A DNA stretch of 64,000 nucleotides, taken from Vicinamibacterales bacterium (GTDB lineage Bacteria > Acidobacteriota > Vicinamibacteria > Vicinamibacterales > Fen-181). A program made the position numbers and the translations under genes. The DNA lies in contig DASXVO010000070.1 in NCBI GenBank assembly GCA_036504215.1, forward strand, positions 1-64,000. Reading direction: 5' to 3'. The notes under the pieces were generated by a model, which saw only the letters and a program-made list of their open reading frames with translations, had not been told where the DNA came from and did not search any database. This document shows positions 7,321 to 14,914 of the stretch, in pieces. Within the stretch, counting starts at the first letter, position 1. The number at the start of each line of letters is the position of its first letter.

Positions 7321-8900
7321 CACAGTTGCGTTGTCAGCACGAACCACACGGCGCCGGCGGCCACGCCGAGCACGACAACCGCGGTGACGGACCCGACGAT
7401 CAGCGCCCGACGGCGCTGGTGGCGACGCTCCTCCCTGCTCAGCATCAGGGGAATCACGGCCATCACGGGCAGCGCCAGCAGCCGCACGACCTCGTCGTCT
7501 GTCCGGAAACTGTTGTCACGGTATTCGAGCAGCGCCACGAGACCGAGGCCGAGGCCGAGGCCGGCCACGGCGCCCATCAGGTCGATCATCGGCCGGTTCG
7601 GGCTGATCGGCTTCTCGGGCAGGCGCGCCGGGTCGATCGTGCTGAACTGCTCGCCGATGGCGCGCTCCTCGAGGGCGGCGGCCACCTTCGAATCCTCCTG
7701 CTTGGCCAGCAGGCTGTCGTAGTTCTTGCGCAGCGTGTCGTAGTCGCGCATCAGGCTCGTCAGTTCCGACTCGCGGCCGGCCGTGGACTCGACGCGCGCC
7801 TGGTAGGTGACCAACACGCCTCGCAAGCGCTTTTCCTCCCCCAGCTTGGTCGCGATCTGGCGGTCGAGCATCTCCATCTCGGTCTGCGCAGCCTTCAGGC
7901 GCCCCACGCGGTTGGCCTCCTCGGGGCTGGCTGGCCTCGCGTCGACGCCCGGCGACAGCGGCTGCTGCAGCGCCTCGGCCTGCAGCTTGGCTTGAAGATC
8001 GCGGACTGTCCGCTTCATCCCGCGCACGTCGGGGTGATCGTCCTTGAGGCGGAGCTGCAGCAACTGCAGCTGCGCCTTGGCCGCCTCGAGCTGCGCGGCG
8101 GTGTTGCCGCCAGACACCTTCGTCGGATCGTCACCCGACACCACGACGGTGGGCGCGATCTGCTGCGAGTGCGACAGCTCGGCGATGGCCTTCTCGAGCA
8201 GGAAGCGGCGGTCCTTGTCCTGGTTCATCGACTGCTGGATCGCCTGGAGCTGCATCTGCGTGTTGTTGAGGATCTGCAGGTTCCCGGCAATCTCGCTGGG
8301 CAGCTCGCCCGAGTGCTTCTGCTTGTACTCGGCCAGGCGCCGCTCGTGCTCCTCGAGACGGCGGCGGGCGTCGGCAAGCTGCGTCCCCAGGAAGTTCGTC
8401 GTGTTCTGGGCCAGCAGGTTGCGGTCGCTCGTGCTCTCCTCGACGAACCAGCCCGACAACCGGTCCACGACGCGCATCGCCATCCGCGGGTCGCGGTTGA
8501 CGTAGCTCACCCGGAACGCCTCGCCCTTGTTCGTGATGGTGATCGTGATGTCGTTGCGCATCCTCTCGACGACATCCTCCATCAGGCCCAGCCGGCGCTC
8601 GCGCGGGTAGAGGTTGAACTCCAGGATCGCGCGCTCGAGCGAGGTGCGGCTCAGCACCTTCTGGTTCATCGACGCCAGCCGGTCCTCGATCTTGGTCGTC
8701 ACGGTGGACTTCACGTAGCTGTCCGGCACCCGCTGCGGCACGACGGCGATGAGCGTCTCGGAGCGATAGACATCGGGCAGACGCCACGCGACCGCCGCGG
8801 TCCCGGCCGAGACGACGAGGAACGGAAGGACGATCAGCCACTTCCGGCGCCACGCGAGCTGGAGGATGTCCTCGGGAGTGTATTTCTTGCCAGGAAGCAC
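7320..8900 (-). CDS. XrtA-type polysaccharide chain-length determinant (Wzz/GNVR)
   Basis: This 526-residue inner-membrane polysaccharide co-polymerase sets polymer length and activates the kinase encoded two genes downstream. The N-terminus has a membrane helix at about residues 20-41, followed by the Wzz domain (YRSETLIAVVPQRVP). The periplasmic part (about 150-430) is largely charged coiled coil. A proline-rich PEKPISPNRP segment precedes a second hydrophobic helix, and the protein ends in a final membrane segment. Unlike fused BY-kinases it has no P-loop. It is the third gene of the EPS operon, 47 bases after the barrel gene, and its stop overlaps the ATPase start. Confidence 0.9.
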   Translation of the reverse strand: MLPGKKYTPEDILQLAWRRKWLIVLPFLVVSAGTAAVAWRLPDVYRSETLIAVVPQRVPDSYVKSTVTTKIEDRLASMNQKVLSRTSLERAILEFNLYPRERRLGLMEDVVERMRNDITITITNKGEAFRVSYVNRDPRMAMRVVDRLSGWFVEESTSDRNLLAQNTTNFLGTQLADARRRLEEHERRLAEYKQKHSGELPSEIAGNLQILNNTQMQLQAIQQSMNQDKDRRFLLEKAIAELSHSQQIAPTVVVSGDDPTKVSGGNTAAQLEAAKAQLQLLQLRLKDDHPDVRGMKRTVRDLQAKLQAEALQQPLSPGVDARPASPEEANRVGRLKAAQTEMEMLDRQIATKLGEEKRLRGVLVTYQARVESTAGRESELTSLMRDYDTLRKNYDSLLAKQEDSKVAAALEERAIGEQFSTIDPARLPEKPISPNRPMIDLMGAVAGLGLGLGLVALLEYRDNSFRTDDEVVRLLALPVMAVIPLMLSREERRHQRRRALIVGSVTAVVVLGVAAGAVWFVLTTQL

Positions 8901-8947
8901 AGGGACCTCACTTCACCATCTGTCAGGCGGGAAGGGGGAAAGGCCGC

Positions 8948-10369
8948 CTATCTGAGGAGCGGCGCCCAGAGGTTCAGGCCGACCTTTACGCTCTGACGAT
9001 CCATGCTCCGGCTCATCCCGAACGGCAACTGCACGCTCGGGTCGAACCGGTAGTGATAGTAATCGTACTCCGTGAACACCGCGATCGAGCGCGACAAGGC
9101 CACCTGGTAGCTGGCGACGCCGCTTGCCGTCGTGTAGGGCCTCGCGTTGATGGTGATGCCCATCTGGCCGTTCGTGTACGCGGCCGAGAAGTTGAGGCGC
9201 GAGCGCGATCCCAGGAACCCGGTGGCGATCGCGGACACCGAATCGGCGAAGAACGGATCGGGGAAGCCCTCGACGAACTGGAGGCCGCGCTGGTAATTGG
9301 CCCGCGCACTCCAACTGCGGCGGATCTGCCAGGTCAGAAATGCGCTGCCAGTCGCGGTGTAATGCGTCCGTCGGTACAGGTCGGCCGCCGACGCGGTACT
9401 GCCAGGCGTCGTGGACGCCGCGTCGAGAGGGTCGAAGCTCCGGTAGACCGACGACCCCGTCTTGAAACCGATGGTCGCCTTGCGCGAGCGCGACAGCGGG
9501 CGGCTGTAGTCGAGGCCGATGTCGAGGTCGTGCGAGTCCACCGGGCGGTTCACGGCCACGTAGCCGAGGGTGGCGCGTCGGAAATGGTAGCCCAGGCGAA
9601 TGCTCGACCGCGGGCTGGTGCGGTAGCTGAATCCCGCGCCGGCCGCGTAATTGGTGTAGGGCCGAGCCTGGGCCTGGTAGTCGGTGTAGCTGAAGTTGTA
9701 GTCGGCGGTCAGCGACGAGCGCGGCGTCAGCCGGTGGTCGAGCGCTGCGGACGAAGACGCCATGACGGCGGTCTGGCTCACCAGCGGACGCTGCGGATCG
9801 ATCGGCGCCACCTCCCCGGGCTGGCGCGTCGTCAGGCCCGGGAAGAGGCCGAACGCAAAGTACGGCGTGTAGCTGCCGCTCTCGGTCGCGCGGAGCGTGG
9901 TGCGGCGACCCAGGTTCGCGGTGAAGCCGACGCTCGCGAAGTAGGAGAAGCCGTTCAGTTCCTTGATCGTCGGGTAGTAGCGATACGTCGTGCCCGCCGA
10001 CATGTCCACGCTGCCCTTCCCCACCTTCTTCGTGTAGTCGAGCGAGAGATTGCCGCTGCCGTACGCCCCGCTCTTCAGGTAGCGGGGGTCGGTCGTGACA
10101 CTCTGGCCGCGCTCGGCGAAGACGTTGTCGTCGTAGGCGCCGGAGAGCGACACGCTCAGATCGAACTGCTGCGTGCTCGTCGGGTCGGCCGCGTTGCCCC
10201 CGAAGAGGCCCCGATACGGACGGTCGGGACGGGGACGCTGGGCGAATACCGGCAGAGACACGAATAGCGAGAGGACGAGGATGAGGGCTGGTCGGCGAAG
10301 GTGGAGAAGTGCCAGGTACAAGGTGCTATGTGCTGAGTGCTCCTTCATCCTTCCTCCTTCCTTTTTCAT
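8948..10369 (-). CDS. Outer-membrane beta-barrel protein of the EPS locus
   Basis: This protein of up to 473 residues probably forms an outer-membrane barrel used in EPS secretion, like the TIGR03016-type proteins of exosortase clusters. A signal peptide ends in LFVSLPVFAQ. The rest alternates polar and hydrophobic residues in many short strands rich in Tyr, Arg and Ser. A motif typical of the group, SLSGAYDDNVFAE, follows the signal. The assigned ATG at 10369 lies inside a heptanucleotide tandem repeat. A second ATG at 10348 gives a cleaner signal peptide and may be the real start. The gene is 34 bases downstream of the export protein gene. It is less conserved than its neighbours, so the specific role is inferred from position. 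Confidence 0.82.
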   Translation of the reverse strand: MKKEGGRMKEHSAHSTLYLALLHLRRPALILVLSLFVSLPVFAQRPRPDRPYRGLFGGNAADPTSTQQFDLSVSLSGAYDDNVFAERGQSVTTDPRYLKSGAYGSGNLSLDYTKKVGKGSVDMSAGTTYRYYPTIKELNGFSYFASVGFTANLGRRTTLRATESGSYTPYFAFGLFPGLTTRQPGEVAPIDPQRPLVSQTAVMASSSAALDHRLTPRSSLTADYNFSYTDYQAQARPYTNYAAGAGFSYRTSPRSSIRLGYHFRRATLGYVAVNRPVDSHDLDIGLDYSRPLSRSRKATIGFKTGSSVYRSFDPLDAASTTPGSTASAADLYRRTHYTATGSAFLTWQIRRSWSARANYQRGLQFVEGFPDPFFADSVSAIATGFLGSRSRLNFSAAYTNGQMGITINARPYTTASGVASYQVALSRSIAVFTEYDYYHYRFDPSVQLPFGMSRSMDRQSVKVGLNLWAPLLR

Positions 10370-10401
10370 CCTTCATCCTTCATCCTTCATCCTTCCTCCT
10401 T
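10367..10401. repeat. Heptanucleotide tandem repeat over a start region
   Basis: Four perfect copies of CATCCTT (10367-10394) plus a variant CCTCCTT lie in the gap between the export protein gene and the barrel gene. A related CATCCTTCCTCCTT block is at 10346-10359. On the coding strand the unit reads AAGGATG, so every copy carries a ribosome-binding-like AAGGA and an ATG. Because the unit is seven bases, neighbouring ATGs are in different frames. Only the ATG in the last copy (10369) is in frame with the barrel protein. Confidence 0.9.
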
Positions 10402-10403
10402 AT

Positions 10404-11147
10404 CTATGGAACTATGACCGTGTCGCCCGGCTTCAGCTCGATGTTCTGCTTCAGGTTCTTGCGCCTGGTCACGTCCTTGTAGTTGAACGCGAAGCTCAGC
10501 TGCCGGCCGTTCTCGGTCCGCATGATGGTGATGTTCTTCTGGTCGGCGAACTCGGTGAGGCCGCCGGCCATCGCGATCAACTGCAGGACGCTCGTGGCGG
10601 CGGTCAGCGGATACGGGCCCGGCTTGGCCACGCTGCCGGTAATGAACACCTTGCGGCTGTTGATCTGCTTGATGTTGATCGTGACGTTCGGGTCCTCGAA
10701 GAACTTCTTCGCCGCTTCGTTCACCTTGTCGCGAAGCTGCTCGGGCGTCAGGCCGGCGGCCTGGACGTCGTTCAGGAGCGGCAGCGAGATCATCCCGTCG
10801 GGCCGGACGATGACCTCGGCCGACACGTCCTTCTCTCGCCAATAGAGGACCTGCAGGATGTCATCGGGGCCAATCACGTAGCCGGGCGGCGGCGGCACGA
10901 CGGGGGCGCGAACGATGGGCGTCGGCGCGACGGACGGCTTGGCCGGTGTCTTGGCGTCCTTCTTGGGGTCGGGCTTCCTGGTGTCCTGCTTCTTCGGGTC
11001 CTGCTTGGCGGGCACCTGCGGCTTGACTTGCGGCGCGACAGGCGGCGCGGTTTGCGGCGGGGTGGACTGCGCCTGGGCCGCCATCGGCCCGGAACTGGCC
11101 GCAAGGACGAAGGCGGCGATGACGAGCACGCAAAACGTTCGCTTCAT
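10404..11147 (-). CDS. XrtA-system polysaccharide export protein (Wza/OPX type)
   Basis: This 247-residue protein is the first gene of the EPS operon. A signal peptide (MKRTFCVLVIAAFVLAASS, ending near AQA) is followed by a Pro/Lys/Gln-rich linker to about residue 85. The poly_export domain then begins at PPGYVIGPDDILQVLYWRE, and a SLBB-like domain starts near KVFITGSVAKPGPYPL. It ends LKPGDTVIVP, as the family usually does. OPX proteins form the outer-membrane or periplasmic export channel for EPS. No lipobox cysteine is obvious at the expected cleavage site, so it may be periplasmic and work with the barrel protein encoded next. The 193 bases upstream hold no recognisable sigma-54 site. Confidence 0.9.
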   Translation of the reverse strand: MKRTFCVLVIAAFVLAASSGPMAAQAQSTPPQTAPPVAPQVKPQVPAKQDPKKQDTRKPDPKKDAKTPAKPSVAPTPIVRAPVVPPPPGYVIGPDDILQVLYWREKDVSAEVIVRPDGMISLPLLNDVQAAGLTPEQLRDKVNEAAKKFFEDPNVTINIKQINSRKVFITGSVAKPGPYPLTAATSVLQLIAMAGGLTEFADQKNITIMRTENGRQLSFAFNYKDVTRRKNLKQNIELKPGDTVIVP

Positions 11148-11340
11148 GGCTGGTCGGTCCTCAACGCTTGTCCCCGGCCTGACACGCTTCCGCCCCGTGA
11201 CTTACAGCCCGGCAGCCGGACTGTGAGCCCAACCCTGACGATACACCACCGGCACCGGGACGCACCGTGTGCGCCTGCGCGCACGCCGCTACTTCGAGTA
11301 ATCGGCTCCAACCAGCCTAAACTGTAGCGGAAGCAGGCTC

Positions 11341-12408
11341 CTACCGGTACTCCTTGAACGGCAACTGGCAGTCGTGCTTGCGGAGGAAATTGAGGAATTT
11401 CTTGTAGTCGCGGGTGTCCATGTTGAACAGCCGCGTGACGATTTTGTAATTGCCGCGCGCCTCTTCCAGCCCCTTGCGCACCAGGTCGCGCACGTTCGAG
11501 CGGGTGATCTCGCGCTGCATGTAGAGCGGGTACACGGACATCCAGAACGACTCGCGGCCTTCCACCAGGCGCTTGTACAAGTCGTCGGCAACGGTCCGGC
11601 GCCGTTCCCGCTTCGGCCGGATCATCACGTTGTGCTGCGTGCGGATCTCGATCGGCAGATCCTCGGCGGTGATCGTCTCGTTCTGCCCCGTCACGACCAG
11701 GCGCTCGATGACGTTCTCCAGCTCGCGGACGTTGCCCGGCCACTGGTAGTCGAGCAGCGCGGCCATCGCGTCGGGAGCCAGCGTCTTGGCCGGGTACAAG
11801 CCGCTCCGCGTGAAGTGCTGGAGGAAGTGCTCGGCGAGCTGCGGGATGTCGCCCTTGCGGTCGCGCAGCGGCGGCACGTGCAGGTGGATGACGTTCAGCC
11901 GGTAATAGAGGTCCTCGCGGAACGTGCCCTGCTGGATCATCTCCGGCAGGACGCGGTTGGTCGCGGCAATCACGCGCACGTCGACGACGCCGGCGGTGCG
12001 GTCCGCGCCGACCTTCTGCAGCTCGCCGGTTTCGAGGAACCGCAGCAGGAGCCCCTGCATCCGCAGGGTCATCTCGCCAATCTCGTCGAGGAACACCGTG
12101 CCGGTGTCCGCCATCTCGAGCTTGCCCTGCTTGTCGCGGTAGGCGCCGGTGAAACTGCCCTTCACGTGGCCGAAGAGTTCGGACTCGAGCAGGGTCTCGG
12201 GCAGCCCGGCGCAGTTCACCGGGACGAAGGGCCGCGCGGCGCGAGGGCTGGCTGCGTGAATGGCCACCGCGACCAGTTCCTTGCCGGTGCCACTCTCGCC
12301 GGTGACCAGGACCTTGGCGTCCGATCGCGCGATCCGCTCGATCTCTGCCTTCAGGTCGAGGACCGGAAGACTCGTGCCAAGGAGCTGTGCGTGACCGTTG
12401 CTTCTCAT
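11341..12408 (-). CDS. Sigma-54-dependent transcriptional activator without receiver domain
   Basis: This 355-residue AAA+ enhancer-binding protein should remodel the RNA polymerase sigma-54 holoenzyme. Walker A is GESGTGKE (about 37-44), the sigma-54 contact loop reads GSFTGA (84-89, Ser for the usual Ala), and Walker B is VFLDEIG (105-111). Sensor motifs ([37 protein letters not shown]) are all present. The N-terminus starts directly at the AAA domain, with no receiver or GAF part. The C-terminus (about 270-355) is longer than a plain Fis helix-turn-helix, with a possible DNA-binding helix pair near [12 protein letters not shown]. It lies between two PilZ genes and the EPS operon, so it probably controls EPS genes. 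ATG 12408 is preferred because earlier starts add unrelated residues. Confidence 0.88.
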   Translation of the reverse strand: MRSNGHAQLLGTSLPVLDLKAEIERIARSDAKVLVTGESGTGKELVAVAIHAASPRAARPFVPVNCAGLPETLLESELFGHVKGSFTGAYRDKQGKLEMADTGTVFLDEIGEMTLRMQGLLLRFLETGELQKVGADRTAGVVDVRVIAATNRVLPEMIQQGTFREDLYYRLNVIHLHVPPLRDRKGDIPQLAEHFLQHFTRSGLYPAKTLAPDAMAALLDYQWPGNVRELENVIERLVVTGQNETITAEDLPIEIRTQHNVMIRPKRERRRTVADDLYKRLVEGRESFWMSVYPLYMQREITRSNVRDLVRKGLEEARGNYKIVTRLFNMDTRDYKKFLNFLRKHDCQLPFKEYR

Positions 12409-12522
12409 TGCGCTACCTGGCCGACGTTGATCTGACGGGTTCGTGCGACGAAACCCGCTGCCCCGACATCGGGGGCGTCGGCCCATTCATCTGGGTGTGG
12501 AGGGCGAACGCGCCGCGAGGCA

Positions 12523-12864
12523 CTACTGCACCTCGCCGCTGAACAAGTGCTCCATGCTCCGGCGGGCGGTACTGTCGAGCGCCGTGAAGGCGGCCCCCAT
12601 GCGATACCGCCCGGAACCATTGGCATCGGCACCGGCGTCTGCGACGCGGCGGACCTCTACCTCGACAGTGAACGGCTCGGCGCCGAGCGTGGTGTGCAGG
12701 CGCGCCCGCTGACCCACGGTCATGGGCTGGGTGGACGAGATGAGCACGCCACCCGCGCTGATGTCCACCAGCCGCACCGTCAACGACAGCGGCAACCCGA
12801 TCCGATGGTCGTTCGAGAACGAGATTCGGGGTGCCCGTCGCCGCTCGAGGAAGGCCTCAGCCAT
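12523..12864 (-). CDS. PilZ domain protein
   Basis: This 113-residue single-domain protein is a likely c-di-GMP receptor. The RxxxR switch is present as ERRRAPRIS near the N-terminus, and the second binding motif appears as DISAGG (D-x-S-x-x-G), so both halves of the PilZ signature look intact. The C-terminal part (YRMGAAFTALDSTARRSMEHLF) is the usual closing strand and helix. ATG 12864 was chosen because it lies four bases after the stop of the upstream PilZ gene and puts the RRR motif near the start. It precedes the sigma-54 activator by 114 bases, so it may link c-di-GMP level to EPS transcription or export. Confidence 0.85.
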   Translation of the reverse strand: MAEAFLERRRAPRISFSNDHRIGLPLSLTVRLVDISAGGVLISSTQPMTVGQRARLHTTLGAEPFTVEVEVRRVADAGADANGSGRYRMGAAFTALDSTARRSMEHLFSGEVQ

Positions 12865-12868
12865 GTGT

Positions 12869-13276
12869 TTACGCCTCCGAACGCGCCGCCGGGTCGCAGA
12901 GACCGGCAGCCACGATCCTATCAATCTGCTCGAGCGCCGATGCGCCAGGATCGATGAACTCGAACCCAACCAGATAGCGTTCGCCGTCGGTCGACTCCAT
13001 CGGAGTCACGTGACGCACCCGCACCTGGAGCTGGTTGACCTTTTCCTCGAACATCAACCGGACCGCGTGCACGGCCTCGAGCTTCAGCGGGAGCCGCGAT
13101 TCGACCAGCGCGCCGCCGGTCCCGAGATTCCTCAGAGGCAGCAACTCCACCGCGTCGAGCGAGCCCCAGAGCTGTCCGATGATCTCGAACCGCAGGTCTC
13201 CTCGCCGATCGCCCAGTCGCTCCTTGTACGGCATCCGCGTCATCTCCCTCGCGCTTCGACTCGCCATGACCGCCAC
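12869..13276 (-). CDS. PilZ-like protein with degenerate second motif
   Basis: This protein of about 135 residues has a PilZ-like fold. The arginine motif appears as DRRGDLRFEI. The second motif reads NLGTGGALVES, where the conserved serine of D/N-x-S-x-x-G is glycine, so c-di-GMP binding may be weak or lost. The closing segment RYLVGFEFIDPGASALEQIDRIV is typical. Several ATGs are possible (13276, 13264, 13234), and a GAGGGAG precedes the one at 13234. It starts 32 bases after the degenerate GGDEF-like gene and ends four bases before the next PilZ gene, so these genes probably share a transcript. Confidence 0.78.
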   Translation of the reverse strand: MAVMASRSAREMTRMPYKERLGDRRGDLRFEIIGQLWGSLDAVELLPLRNLGTGGALVESRLPLKLEAVHAVRLMFEEKVNQLQVRVRHVTPMESTDGERYLVGFEFIDPGASALEQIDRIVAAGLCDPAARSEA

Positions 13277-13308
13277 GATCTCTGCCCCAATCCCTTTTCG
13301 GCTCGGAC

Positions 13309-14607
13309 CTAGCTGAAGAGCAGGCCCGCCTCGCGGCGAGCGCGCGCTACGAGCGCCACGGGCGACCCGCCGACGCCGGCCGGATAGAGCGCGTGCCCGA
13401 CGACCACCGGTGGAACGCGCCGTTGGCGGGCGAGCGCGTCGAGCCGCTGACGGACGCGCACGGCGGCAATCGCCACGCCTTCCGCACTCGTCCGAACGAG
13501 CACCGCCGCGATCTCCCCCGTGCTCAACTGGCCCAGCAGATCCGACGACCGCAACTCACCGCGCACGGTCTGGATGATCACCGACATCACACGGGGGTCG
13601 GGGATCTTCGCCCCGGGCACGCTCGCGACCAGCACGCCCCCGCTCAGGCTCAGACGCGTGGCGCGCGACAGCTCTTCCTTCATCGCCTCCTCGAAGGGCG
13701 GCGATGCGGGCGCCTGCTGCACGCGCGGGTCGGCGCCGCGCTGCGAGGCGCCGACCGACAGGCCCGACAGCCACGTGCGCAACACCTCGGCACCCACGCG
13801 CGCCGTGCGCGCCCGGCCCAGCGAGAACGGCCGGTCGGGAGAGGCCAGCAACTCAATCACCGCGGTGGCCTCATTGCCAAGGCCGAAGCCGAACACCATC
13901 CGATCCATGTGGAACTCGGCGGCGCCCGGATCGATCGACGGAATGGGTTCGGTCGCCCAGGCTTCGCCACCGGTCGAGTACAGCGTGACGGGACGCTCCA
14001 TCTGGCGGCGCACGACCACCCGCGCGCCAGCCGCGTCCATGACCGCGACGTACTCGCCGATCACCGCCCGAACGCACGCCTGGAAGTTCCCGCGCATGGC
14101 GGTCATGCGGGCAGCCAGGCGGGCCTCGATCTCCTGAGCCCGATGCGCCTCGAGCTGGTCGAGCACGGTGCCCGCGGACCGACAGACGAGGATTAGCGTC
14201 GACTCGATCTCCCGCTCGATGACGCCGGTCACCGCAATCAACCGCCGGACCTGGTCGCCGGACACGATCGGCAGCAGCAGCAGCTCGCCCTGCTCCGATT
14301 GCCAGCCGAGCTGCTCGAGTTCCGCGATGGCCGAGATGTGGGTAGGCCCGTCCGCCGAGAGGAGGGGAAGGACGTCGAGCTCGTGCGGCGCGTTCGTCAT
14401 GTCGGCGCCAGGCAGCCACGCCTCGAGCACGAACCGTCCGTTCAACTCGCGGCGGTACGCGCGGGCGTCGAGGTCATACCACACGGCGGCGGCCTGAATG
14501 AGCGCCTCGACCAGCTCCTGCTCGCTTGCGCTCTCGCGCATGTGCGCGAGGAAGCGCATCACGGCGGACAGCCGGCCGGGACGATCGCCTTCGTCGTTCT
14601 CTCTCAC
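13309..14607 (-). CDS. GAF-like sensor with inactive GGDEF-like domain
   Basis: This protein of about 432 residues is probably cytoplasmic. The N-terminal half resembles a GAF-type sensory domain (VMRFLAHMRESASEQELVEAL, then DQVRRLIAVTG). The C-terminal 150 residues have the secondary-structure order of a diguanylate cyclase. At the signature position, SSDLLGQLSTGEIAAVLVRT replaces the canonical RxGGDEFxxLL, so GGDEF becomes STGEI and no cyclase activity is expected. The longest frame starts at 15018 but would overlap the divergent phosphatase gene. GTG 14607 removes the overlap, and an ATG at 14559 is also possible. Followed by two PilZ genes and the sigma-54 activator, it looks like the sensory end of a regulatory cassette for the EPS operon. 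Confidence 0.68.
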   Translation of the reverse strand: MRENDEGDRPGRLSAVMRFLAHMRESASEQELVEALIQAAAVWYDLDARAYRRELNGRFVLEAWLPGADMTNAPHELDVLPLLSADGPTHISAIAELEQLGWQSEQGELLLLPIVSGDQVRRLIAVTGVIEREIESTLILVCRSAGTVLDQLEAHRAQEIEARLAARMTAMRGNFQACVRAVIGEYVAVMDAAGARVVVRRQMERPVTLYSTGGEAWATEPIPSIDPGAAEFHMDRMVFGFGLGNEATAVIELLASPDRPFSLGRARTARVGAEVLRTWLSGLSVGASQRGADPRVQQAPASPPFEEAMKEELSRATRLSLSGGVLVASVPGAKIPDPRVMSVIIQTVRGELRSSDLLGQLSTGEIAAVLVRTSAEGVAIAAVRVRQRLDALARQRRVPPVVVGHALYPAGVGGSPVALVARARREAGLLFS

Positions 14608-14914
14608 CCTTCGTCTCTCTGTCTCACTGTACGAGCCGGTTCCGAGGGCAGACAGACAAAATCCTACACCACCGGCCTCAACGCTGCAAAGAGACGGCCA
14701 CGACCGGCCGCCTTTCACCGACTCGACGCGTCTGAAATAAGTCATTTGTAACCATCTACTTACGGAATCAAGGCGGGGTCTGTCACAATGATGAGCCTGA
14801 GCAAAGTCCACCATTGAGCAGACAAAAGTCGTCACTGGACCGCCGGCCACGACTCGACGGCCGCGCCTTGACACGCCCGTCAGAACCGACTGATGATGGC
14901 CGCGAGGAGACCCG
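14608..14914. other. Divergent intergenic region (about 307 bases)
   Basis: It separates the minus-strand regulatory cassette from the plus-strand phosphatase gene and must hold promoters for both. The middle (about 14735-14820) is more AT-rich than its surroundings. A TTGACA is present at 14868-14873, but no matching -10 box is seen at the right distance. No RNA gene or repeat was recognised. Confidence 0.5.

Noticed and set aside
11148-11340. Sigma-54 promoter sought upstream of the EPS operon, because an activator gene is adjacent
   Set aside because: No TGGCAC-N5-TTGC match was found on the minus strand in this gap.
14868-14900. TTGACA upstream of the phosphatase as a -35 box
   Set aside because: The base stretch 17 bases downstream does not resemble a -10 box, and the organism's promoter consensus is unknown.
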